Shown here: positions 1-5,170 of the stretch, in pieces | Position numbering within the stretch: the first letter of the stretch is position 1 | Layout of the letters: each line of letters opens with the position of its first letter | Notes under the pieces: model-generated | Told to the model about the DNA's origin: nothing | Seen by the model: the letters and a program-made list of their open reading frames with translations, nothing else | Databases searched by the model: none | Program-made: the position numbers and the translations under genes | Assembly: GCA_030158535.1 (NCBI GenBank) | Contig: JAOASV010000306.1 | Span: 1-5,170, forward strand | Source of the DNA: Sediminibacterium sp. | GTDB lineage: Bacteria; Bacteroidota; Bacteroidia; Chitinophagales; Chitinophagaceae | Direction of reading: 5' to 3' | Length of the DNA stretch: 5,170 bases

Positions 1-1196
1 TGTTTGTTTTCACTCACAATACCTGCTGCAGTATACTGCGGTATCATAAATCCAGAATGAAGTCCTGGATCTTTCACTAAAAATAAAGGAAGGCCTCGCT
101 GACCACTTAATAACTGATAGGTTCTACGCTCCGAAATATTTGCAAGCTCACTCATCGCAATGGCTAAATAATCCAGTGAAATAGCAAGTGGTTGTCCATG
201 AAAATTGCCGCCACTCACAATCAAATCTTCGTCAGGAAAAACATTGGGATTATCCGTTACTGAATTGATTTCACGCATAAATATATCAAGCACATGATTA
301 AACGCTCCGATAGTAGCACCATGCACCTGTGGTATACATCTAAACGAATATGGATCCTGCACTTGTTTATTGGAATCATTAGCGATACTACTTCCTGCTA
401 AATAATCACGCATTTTTTTTGCAGTAAGCACCTGACCTTCATGTGCTCTAATAGCGTGTATTTGCGGGCTTAAAGGCTCTGTAGTACAATTAAAAGCATC
501 AAAAGAAAGTGCAGCAACCAAATGCGCCATTTCAATTAAATGCTCAGATTTTTGTAAACAATACATACCATAAGCACTCATAAATTGAGTGCCATTAATA
601 AGCGCCAACCCTTCTTTACTTTGTAATTTTATAGGACTCCAGTTGTAGCGCTCCATAATACTTGCTGTACTATGTTTAACGCCATCAATGGTTACTTCAC
701 CAAGTCCTAAAAGTGGTAAACTCAAATGGCTTAATGGCGATAAATCACCAGAAGCACCCAGTGAACCTTGTGTAAATATCACAGGAAGCACACGGTTATT
801 ATACATTTCCAACAAACGTTTAACCGTATCAATTTGCACGCCACTATACCCATAACTCAACGACTTAATTTTAAGCATGAGCATGAGTTTCACAATTTGC
901 TCCGGCACCTGTTCACCAAGTCCGCAGGCATGTGAAACAATTAAATTGTATTGGAGTTGTTCTATTTGAGAATCATCGATGGTAATGTTTTGTAAAAAAC
1001 CAAAACCCGTGTTAATGCCGTAATAATTTTTATCTTTTTGGGCCATTTTTTGATCCAAATATTCTCGGCATTTGATTATTTGATCATGCGCATCAAAAGT
1101 GATAGACACATCCTGATCATGCGTTAATAAATTTTTTACCTGGCTAAAATGGAGCCATTTTTGGTCTAATGGCAAATAATTGTAACTCACAAGCAT
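1..1196 (-). CDS. hutH: Histidine ammonia-lyase (histidase), N-terminal 398 codons, cut by window edge
   Basis: Catalyses non-oxidative deamination of L-histidine to trans-urocanate and ammonia, the first step of histidine degradation, in the cytoplasm. I translated the minus strand by hand from the ATG at 1196-1194; the frame stays open to base 1. Visible family marks: YGINTGFG at residues 59-66 (catalytic-loop Tyr59), SH at 88-89 (histidine-type selectivity pair; tyrosine or phenylalanine lyases usually have HL or FL here), the Ala148-Ser149-Gly150 triad (bases 747-755) that cyclises into the MIO electrophile, inside GSLGASGDLSPLSHL, Asn201 in LINGTQ, QDPYSFRC at 280-287, and SGGNFHGQP at 328-336. 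Family members are about 500 residues, so roughly 100 C-terminal residues lie outside the window. The start fits the family's N-terminus and has no clear Shine-Dalgarno sequence. No other hut gene is visible here. An aromatic amino acid lyase or aminomutase is the alternative, but the SH pair favours histidase. Confidence 0.95.
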   Translation of the reverse strand, partial: MLVSYNYLPLDQKWLHFSQVKNLLTHDQDVSITFDAHDQIIKCREYLDQKMAQKDKNYYGINTGFGFLQNITIDDSQIEQLQYNLIVSHACGLGEQVPEQIVKLMLMLKIKSLSYGYSGVQIDTVKRLLEMYNNRVLPVIFTQGSLGASGDLSPLSHLSLPLLGLGEVTIDGVKHSTASIMERYNWSPIKLQSKEGLALINGTQFMSAYGMYCLQKSEHLIEMAHLVAALSFDAFNCTTEPLSPQIHAIRAHEGQVLTAKKMRDYLAGSSIANDSNKQVQDPYSFRCIPQVHGATIGAFNHVLDIFMREINSVTDNPNVFPDEDLIVSGGNFHGQPLAISLDYLAIAMSELANISERRTYQLLSGQRGLPLFLVKDPGLHSGFMIPQYTAAGIVSENK

Positions 1197-1206
1197 TCGT
1201 TTGATG

Positions 1207-1239
1207 CAAAGTAAAGACTTTTAAAAAAACGGACACAAC
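1207..1239 (-). promoter_or_regulatory. Candidate Bacteroidota-type promoter for hutH
   Basis: Read on the minus strand there is GTTG (1239-1236), 21 bases, then TTACTTTG (1214-1207). This resembles the Bacteroidota sigma-ABfr consensus TTTG-N19-21-TAnnTTTG with one mismatch in each element. A start site a few bases downstream would leave a leader of only about 5 bases before the hutH ATG at 1196, so either the mRNA is nearly leaderless or the true promoter is elsewhere. This is pattern matching only. Confidence 0.35.
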
Positions 1240-1271
1240 TAATTGGGCTCCTTAGGAATACCATGAATTCT

Positions 1272-1303
1272 TTTGAAATTATGGCCATTTTTTCTTTATT
1301 TTG
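1272..1303 (+). promoter_or_regulatory. Candidate Bacteroidota-type promoter for tRNA-Arg
   Basis: TTTG (1272-1275), a 20-base spacer and TTATTTTG (1296-1303) match the Bacteroidota TTTG / TAnnTTTG promoter with a single mismatch (T for A at the second base of the -7 box). The predicted start, around 1308-1311, lies 7-10 bases before the mature tRNA 5' end at 1318, a sensible short leader for RNase P processing. The position relative to a certain RNA gene makes this the best-supported promoter in the window. Confidence 0.5.
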
Positions 1304-1317
1304 CGCCACTCTATTAA

Positions 1318-1391
1318 GGACCGGTAGCTCAGCTGGATAGAGCAACTGCCTTCTAAGCAGTAGGTCATTGGTTCGAATCCAATCCGGTTCA
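1318..1391 (+). tRNA. tRNA-Arg, anticodon UCU
   Basis: The 74-base sequence folds into a complete cloverleaf. The acceptor stem 1318-1324 pairs with 1384-1390 (one G-U pair), the D stem is 1327-1330/1340-1343, the anticodon stem is 1345-1349/1357-1361 with loop 1350-1356 and anticodon TCT at 1352-1354, the variable loop is 5 bases (1362-1366), and the T stem is 1367-1371/1379-1383 around the loop TTCGAAT. The discriminator base is A1391. The following bases are CAA, so the CCA end is not encoded and must be added by tRNA nucleotidyltransferase. It decodes AGA (and AGG by wobble) arginine codons. AGA is used in all the neighbouring genes. It stands alone, with its own promoter-like element and terminator. 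Confidence 0.97.
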
Positions 1392-1392
1392 C

Positions 1393-1424
1393 AAAGCCCC
1401 AAACACCTATTTTTGGGGCTTTTT
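1393..1424 (+). terminator. Intrinsic terminator after tRNA-Arg
   Basis: An 11-bp perfect stem (AAAGCCCCAAA at 1393-1403 with TTTGGGGCTTT at 1412-1422) encloses an 8-base loop and runs into a T tract (1420-1424). It starts one base after the tRNA discriminator base plus C1392, so it ends the tRNA transcript and should isolate it from the gene starting at 1475. The A tract on the 5' side makes the hairpin partly bidirectional, but no minus-strand gene ends here. Confidence 0.88.
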
Positions 1425-1451
1425 CATGCCATTTACTCCCCAATTGCCATT

Positions 1452-1459
1452 TATTTTTC
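1452..1459 (+). promoter_or_regulatory. Weak candidate -7 box upstream of the surface-protein gene
   Basis: TATTTTTC fits TAnnTTTG except for its last base and lies 15 bases before the ATG at 1475. I see no good TTTG element 19-21 bases upstream. A promoter is expected between the terminator ending at 1424 and the start codon, a space of only 50 bases, and this is the best candidate in it. No Shine-Dalgarno sequence at normal spacing is visible; AAGG at 1470-1473 sits too close to the ATG. Confidence 0.22.
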
Positions 1460-1474
1460 CGACATTTACAAGGT

Positions 1475-3637
1475 ATGTTAACCGCCCGTACCTACTTATT
1501 TTTGAGTTGTTTATCTCTATTTCTGGGGGTATTTCAGGTATTGGGCCAGGGCTGCCCACCCAATATTGGCTTCGAAACCGGAAATTTAGGTAGTTGGGAC
1601 GCTTATGACGGTTCTATAGCGCGCTCCAATGGCGCCTTAAACATGGTCTTAGGAAGCCCCCAAGACGGCAAACATACCATCATCACTAACTTTCCGGGTA
1701 CTACCGCCAAAGACTATTATGGTGGCTTCCCTACTAGTTGCCCCAACGGCAGCGGTTATTCGTTAAAACTTGGAAACGACCAAACTCAAGCAGAGGCTCA
1801 AGGAGTTTCCTACACATTTACAGTTCCATCTACAGAGGGAGATTATAGCATTATATATAACTATGCGGTTGTTTTTGAAAATCCTGCTGGCCATCAAGAT
1901 TGGGAGCAACCAAAATTTATGGTTAAGGTTTTTAATGTTACCGATAACAAATATGAAACCTGTGGTGCTTTTGAATTTATTTCGGCACCTAACTTACCGG
2001 GCTTTAAAGAATCAACCGTTAAAAGAACTGTCTTCTACAAAGAATGGGCTCCAATTACATTAAAACTTCCTGGATATCAGGGTAAAACTTTAAGACTTGA
2101 ATTTACTACCAACGATTGTTCGAGAGGTGGTCATTTTGGTTATGCATATTTAGATGTTAATGACAATTGCACCACACCGGTAACAGGGAATGTTTTTTGT
2201 ACCAATATTACGGGCCTAAACCTAACGGCGCCTTATGGTTTTGCTGATTACAAATGGTACACCGATGATTTTTCTAAATTACTTGGAACTGATGTTGTAC
2301 TAACCATCACTCCTGCACCACCACCAAAAACCAGACTCGCACTTGTAATTACTCCATACCCCAATCAAGGTTGCTTAGATACTTTATATACCACCATAGT
2401 AAAATCTTTGGATCCATATGTTTTTAAATTAGCAGATAGTGTTGTTGCCTGCCAAAGCAAAGGTGCTGATGTAACGGATAGTATCGTTACAGCAGGCAGT
2501 AGTCCAGGATTAAAACTGAGTTATTTTAATAGCCCTACAAGTGGCGACTATGTAACATCACCAAAAACAATTGGAAAATCAGGATTGATCTATGTCAAGG
2601 CAACCAATAGCGCTGGATGTGTGGATACTAAACCATTATCTGTCATTGTTCATCCAAACCCAATTATTAGTATCAAACAACCTGCTGCTGCTTGTATTCC
2701 AGAAACCATTAATTTAACAGATACTAATTATACAATGGGTAATGACCCTAATTTAAAATATTCTTATTGGCAGGATGCACTTGCAAAAACGCCACTACCA
2801 AATCCAACAAAAATTGCACAAACAGGTAACTACTTTGTTTTAGGGACAAGCCCTTTTGGATGTAGCAATATAGCGCCCATTAACACCAGCATTAGTGCCC
2901 CTCCTAATACATCAGTAACCAATTACATGGCCTGCGGTAGCATACCGCTTGACAGTATTACGCCCACTAAAGGGAGTGACGCTAACGCAAGTATTAGTTA
3001 CTTTTTTGACACTACCGTTTCGCAATTAATGCCTAGCAATCACCGCTTTACAAGCAGTACCAATTATTTTATCAAATTTACCGCACCTGCAGGATGCAGT
3101 GTTATCAAAAAAGCAAGTGTTACCATTAATGATTATCCCAATTATACGGTTACACAACCAGCACCCGTAAAAATACCGGTCACTATCGACCTTACGGCTA
3201 TTCCTCCTCCATCTAGTAATTGGGTTTACAGTTATTGGCAAGACTCTTTATGTACTTCGCCATTACTGCAACCCAAAAGAATTGTAGCTACCGGAAAATA
3301 TTTTATTAAAGCAACCACACCTATTGGATGCGCCCAGGTGCAAACCATTAATGCTGTTGTGAATGACGCAGACGTTATTCCGCCCAATGCATTTACACCC
3401 AATAGCGATGGCGTCAATGATACCTGGAGCATTCCATTACTAGATTATTATCCGAATTGTACAGTGAGTGTATTTAATAGAACGGGGCAACAAGTATTTA
3501 CCTCAAATGGGTATGGAAAAAACTGGGATGGCAAATCAAAAAATCAAACCACTTTACCTTTAGGGGTTTATTATTACGTTATTAAATTATCAGGCAAACA
3601 TCAAGCATTTGCAGGCAGTGTTAGTATTTTATACTAA
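1475..3637 (+). CDS. Secreted multi-domain surface protein with type IX secretion (type B) C-terminal sorting domain
   Basis: A 720-residue exported protein of unknown specific role. Residues 1-25 form a Sec signal peptide (hydrophobic LFLSCLSLFLGVF, then QVLGQ). Residues 27-230 form a beta-rich domain opening with CPPNIGFETGNLGSW, a start typical of Bacteroidota surface proteins and probably a jelly-roll or adhesion fold. Residues 231-312 form an Ig-like module (APYGFADYKWY). Four tandem modules of about 80 residues follow (near 313-394, 395-475, 476-553, 554-631), each ending in a [IY]Y/YF-[VI]-...-GC strand: GLIYVKATNSAGC, GNYFVLGTSPFGC, NYFIKFTAPAGC, GKYFIKATTPIGC. Residues 634-720 are the gliding-motility-associated C-terminal domain (NAFTPNSDGVNDTW, then VFNRTGQQVF, NWDGK, LPLGVYYYVI), the type B signal for outer-membrane export by the type IX system. 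Type B cargo elsewhere depends on a PorP/SprF-like partner; none is seen here. It is probably cell-surface attached or secreted, as adhesin or matrix protein (inference); no enzyme domain is recognisable. It heads a close group with ung. Confidence 0.9.
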   Translation: MLTARTYLFLSCLSLFLGVFQVLGQGCPPNIGFETGNLGSWDAYDGSIARSNGALNMVLGSPQDGKHTIITNFPGTTAKDYYGGFPTSCPNGSGYSLKLGNDQTQAEAQGVSYTFTVPSTEGDYSIIYNYAVVFENPAGHQDWEQPKFMVKVFNVTDNKYETCGAFEFISAPNLPGFKESTVKRTVFYKEWAPITLKLPGYQGKTLRLEFTTNDCSRGGHFGYAYLDVNDNCTTPVTGNVFCTNITGLNLTAPYGFADYKWYTDDFSKLLGTDVVLTITPAPPPKTRLALVITPYPNQGCLDTLYTTIVKSLDPYVFKLADSVVACQSKGADVTDSIVTAGSSPGLKLSYFNSPTSGDYVTSPKTIGKSGLIYVKATNSAGCVDTKPLSVIVHPNPIISIKQPAAACIPETINLTDTNYTMGNDPNLKYSYWQDALAKTPLPNPTKIAQTGNYFVLGTSPFGCSNIAPINTSISAPPNTSVTNYMACGSIPLDSITPTKGSDANASISYFFDTTVSQLMPSNHRFTSSTNYFIKFTAPAGCSVIKKASVTINDYPNYTVTQPAPVKIPVTIDLTAIPPPSSNWVYSYWQDSLCTSPLLQPKRIVATGKYFIKATTPIGCAQVQTINAVVNDADVIPPNAFTPNSDGVNDTWSIPLLDYYPNCTVSVFNRTGQQVFTSNGYGKNWDGKSKNQTTLPLGVYYYVIKLSGKHQAFAGSVSILY
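2411..3367 (+). repeat. Four tandem ~80-residue Ig-like modules encoded within the surface-protein gene
   Basis: Protein-level tandem repeats at residues about 313-631, boundaries approximate. Modules 1 to 3 carry a cysteine pair, near the first strand and in the terminal GC: C326/C382, C407/C463, C487/C541. Module 4 has only the terminal C619, plus an extra C593. Modules 2 and 4 are the closest pair: both contain YSYWQD (429-434, 585-590) and the related ends TGNYF / TGKYF. DNA identity is low outside short stretches such as TTATTGGCA (2764-2772 and 3234-3242), so the duplication is old. Confidence 0.7.
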
Positions 3638-3643
3638 ATAATT

Positions 3644-4315
3644 ATGGAAGTAAAAATTGAATCGTCTTGGAAAGAAGTGTTGAGTACCGTATTTAAATCA
3701 ACCTACTTTTTACAAACAGCAGCACATATAAAAACAGAACTTGCTACAGGGGCAAATATATTTCCAGCAGGCAATGCCATTTTTAATGCATTCAATCAAA
3801 CGCCGTTTAATGATGTAAAAGTGGTTATATTAGGTCAAGACCCCTACCATGGAAGCGGTCAGGCAATGGGCCTCAGTTTTTCGGTACCAAAAGGCGTTAA
3901 ACCACCACCCTCACTGGTAAATATATTTAAAGAATTAAAATCAGATATTGGATTACCCATACCTACAAATGGGGACCTAACCCCATGGGCTAAACAAGGA
4001 GTACTTCTATTAAATGCAGTACTTACCGTTCGTGAAAACGAGCCCGCAAGTCATGCAAAAATTGGTTGGATGCATTTTACCGACGCCGTTATCAGAAAAA
4101 TATCAGACGAAAAAAAAGGGATTGTATTTTTATTATGGGGTAAATTCGCGGAACAAAAACAAGTGTTAATTGACGAAACAAAACATTTTGTTTTAAAAGC
4201 AGCGCACCCATCTCCTTTTAGTGCAGACAAAGGTTTTTTTGGTTGCAAACATTTTAGTAAAACAAATGAATTACTTGCAAAGCAAGGACTTCAAGTAATT
4301 GACTGGCATATTTAA
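3644..4315 (+). CDS. ung: Uracil-DNA glycosylase, family 1
   Basis: Removes uracil from DNA (from cytosine deamination or dUMP incorporation) by cleaving the N-glycosidic bond, starting base-excision repair in the cytoplasm. At 223 residues it has the full family length. Motifs in order: GQDPYHG at 64-70 with catalytic Asp66 and Tyr68, GLSFSV at 76-81 with the uracil-stacking Phe79, the PPPSL loop at 87-91, LLLNAVLTVR at 121-130 with uracil-recognition Asn124, LLWGKFA at 163-169, and HPSPFSA at 188-194 with catalytic His188. All catalytic residues are present. The usual DNA-intercalating Leu (HPSPLSA in the E. coli and human enzymes) is Phe192 here. The ATG lies 6 bases after the upstream stop codon, and the next gene starts 9 bases after its own stop, so co-transcription is likely. 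There is no clear Shine-Dalgarno sequence. An A8 run at 4110-4117 lies within the gene without breaking the frame. Confidence 0.97.
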   Translation: MEVKIESSWKEVLSTVFKSTYFLQTAAHIKTELATGANIFPAGNAIFNAFNQTPFNDVKVVILGQDPYHGSGQAMGLSFSVPKGVKPPPSLVNIFKELKSDIGLPIPTNGDLTPWAKQGVLLLNAVLTVRENEPASHAKIGWMHFTDAVIRKISDEKKGIVFLLWGKFAEQKQVLIDETKHFVLKAAHPSPFSADKGFFGCKHFSKTNELLAKQGLQVIDWHI

Positions 4316-4324
4316 ATTAAGATT

Positions 4325-5101
4325 ATGAGCGAACCCATAAAAAAATTATCAACGATACAATTTATTGCTGGAAGAATTTTAGCAGTATGGGCCATCGTCA
4401 TTTTTGCAAGCTCCATGCTTGTAGCCGTCTTTTTTTTACTACCCTGCTTTTTTTTATCTGAACCGCATGTAGCCATTCTGCACAGAAAAGTGACCCAAGT
4501 TTGGATGCGATTTTTTTTATTTTTTATTGGATGCCGCATCAAAATTAAGGGTGCCCATCATTTTGTAAAAGGCGAAAACTATGTGGTAGTATGCAACCAC
4601 AACTCCTTAATGGATGTACCGGTAAGTACACCCTTTATGCCAAGAGCCAACAAAACTATTGCTAAAGTAAGTTTTTCTAAAGTGCCCATTTTTGGATGGG
4701 TCTATAAATTTGGAAGTGTATTAGTAGACCGCAGAAGTGACCAAAGCAGAAGACAAAGTTATGAAGAGATGAAAAGTATTTTAGCCGTAGGCCTAGATAT
4801 GCTTATTTATCCAGAAGGCACGCGCAACAGAACGGGGGACCCACTCAAAAGTTTTTACGATGGCGCCTTCAGACTCGCAGTTGATACCCAAAAAAGAATC
4901 TTACCTACTATCCTATTTAATTCAAAAAATATACTACCTCCAAACCCAAGCTTTTGTTTAATGCCCGGAAAAATAGAAATGCATTTTTTACCACCGGTAT
5001 CCGTTGAAGGAAAAACAAGTAAGGAAGTAAAAGAAGAAGTGTTTGAACTAATGTGGAACTACTACGCTAAAAACCAACAGTTATTAGAAGGTAGAATTTG
5101 A
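4325..5101 (+). CDS. PlsC-type lysophospholipid acyltransferase (probable 1-acyl-sn-glycerol-3-phosphate acyltransferase)
   Basis: Transfers an acyl group to the sn-2 position of a lysophospholipid, most likely lysophosphatidate to phosphatidate in membrane lipid synthesis, at the inner membrane. At 258 residues it has the normal family length. Residues 12-44 are strongly hydrophobic (IAGRILAVWAIVIFASSML, then VAVFFLLPCFFL) and anchor it, with a second short hydrophobic patch at 62-70. The acyltransferase motifs follow: NHNSLMD at 91-97 (the HX4D motif, His92 and Asp97), SKVPIFGW at 118-125, GSVLVDRR at 130-137 (motif II), YPEGTRNR at 162-169 (motif III, EGTR 164-167), and ILPTILF at 192-198 (motif IV region). 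The exact acceptor cannot be told from sequence; related Bacteroidota enzymes may acylate ornithine or glycine lipids, so I leave the symbol blank. It follows ung by 9 bases and is probably its co-transcript. Three T8 runs lie in the membrane-segment codons and just beyond. Confidence 0.92.
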   Translation: MSEPIKKLSTIQFIAGRILAVWAIVIFASSMLVAVFFLLPCFFLSEPHVAILHRKVTQVWMRFFLFFIGCRIKIKGAHHFVKGENYVVVCNHNSLMDVPVSTPFMPRANKTIAKVSFSKVPIFGWVYKFGSVLVDRRSDQSRRQSYEEMKSILAVGLDMLIYPEGTRNRTGDPLKSFYDGAFRLAVDTQKRILPTILFNSKNILPPNPSFCLMPGKIEMHFLPPVSVEGKTSKEVKEEVFELMWNYYAKNQQLLEGRI

Positions 5102-5170
5102 GAACACCCTGCTTCTATTGATTTTCAAATCTCTTAAGATCCCTGATTTAGGATTCACGGTAATATTAAA
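5084..5170 (-). CDS. Possible C-terminal fragment of a convergent gene, cut by window edge
   Basis: On the minus strand the frame is open from the window edge to TAA at 5086-5084, giving 28 residues (FNITVNPKSGILRDLKINRS, then RVFSNSTF). The composition looks protein-like, with alternating hydrophobic and basic residues, and the plus strand here has no start or open frame after the acyltransferase stop. If real, its 3' end overlaps the acyltransferase gene by 18 bases, tail to tail. I do not recognise the family, and 28 codons is short enough for a chance open frame. No terminator hairpin is visible between the two ends. Confidence 0.35.
   Translation of the reverse strand, partial: FNITVNPKSGILRDLKINRSRVFSNSTF

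Noticed and set aside
1187..1402. 71-codon minus-strand open frame with the stretch EPDWIRTNDLLLRRQLLYPAE
   Set aside because: It is the antisense reading of the tRNA-Arg gene and its flanks. This peptide type is a well-known false gene call opposite tRNA genes, and the frame also runs through the terminator and the divergent promoter region.
1318..1424. tRNA gene as an integration site for a mobile element
   Set aside because: No integrase gene and no repeated copy of the tRNA 3' end are seen downstream, and the terminator directly follows the tRNA.
1475..1555. Lipoprotein signal at Cys27 of the surface protein
   Set aside because: The residues before the cysteine are GQG, not a lipobox such as L-A-G-C. 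A Sec signal peptide with type IX export explains the N-terminus better.
1770..2063. 97-codon plus-strand open frame inside the surface-protein gene
   Set aside because: It lies in another frame wholly within a well-supported gene, has no recognisable domain, and its composition fits a shadow frame.
3026..3432. Two short minus-strand open frames opposite the surface-protein gene
   Set aside because: Both are antisense to the module 3-4 and sorting-domain coding sequence, overlap each other slightly, and show no family features.
4051..4542. Minus-strand open frames opposite ung and the start of the acyltransferase gene
   Set aside because: They are antisense shadows of two clearly identified conserved enzymes and have no protein-family marks.
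1..5170. CRISPR array, insertion sequence, or new defence system
   Set aside because: No regularly spaced repeats, transposase motifs, terminal inverted repeats or defence-type domains were found. The window is filled by hutH, a tRNA, a type IX cargo gene, ung and an acyltransferase.

Overview
The window reads as chromosomal DNA from a member of the Bacteroidota, probably of the Chitinophagia/Sphingobacteriia type; the class is inference. The evidence is a large secreted protein ending in a gliding-motility-type (type IX secretion, type B) sorting domain, no clear Shine-Dalgarno sequences, promoter-like TTTG / TAnnTTTG elements, a tRNA gene without an encoded CCA end, and AT-rich coding sequence. 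All genes belong to recognisable families. I did not find a convincing new multi-gene system.

Layout. Positions 1-1196 on the minus strand carry the first 398 codons of a histidine ammonia-lyase (hutH), cut by the left window edge. A 121-base divergent region (1197-1317) separates it from a plus-strand tRNA-Arg(UCU) gene (1318-1391), which is followed by a strong intrinsic terminator (1393-1424). A tightly packed plus-strand group then starts at 1475: a 720-residue secreted multi-domain surface protein (1475-3637), uracil-DNA glycosylase ung (3644-4315, gap 6 bases) and a PlsC-type lysophospholipid acyltransferase (4325-5101, gap 9 bases). The last 87 bases are open on the minus strand and may hold the C-terminal end of a convergent gene.

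The spacing suggests that the surface protein, ung and the acyltransferase share a transcript, but their jobs (exported surface protein, base-excision repair in the cytoplasm, phospholipid synthesis at the inner membrane) do not form an evident pathway. The group looks like a housekeeping transcript rather than a functional module. HutH acts separately in histidine catabolism.

Points that merit a second look are the four tandem cysteine-containing modules of the surface protein (the last lacks its first cysteine), a composition step in the 5' part of that gene, a Phe at the DNA-intercalating position of Ung, clustered T8 tracts at the start of the acyltransferase gene, and two similar promoter-like elements facing apart in the hutH/tRNA intergenic region.
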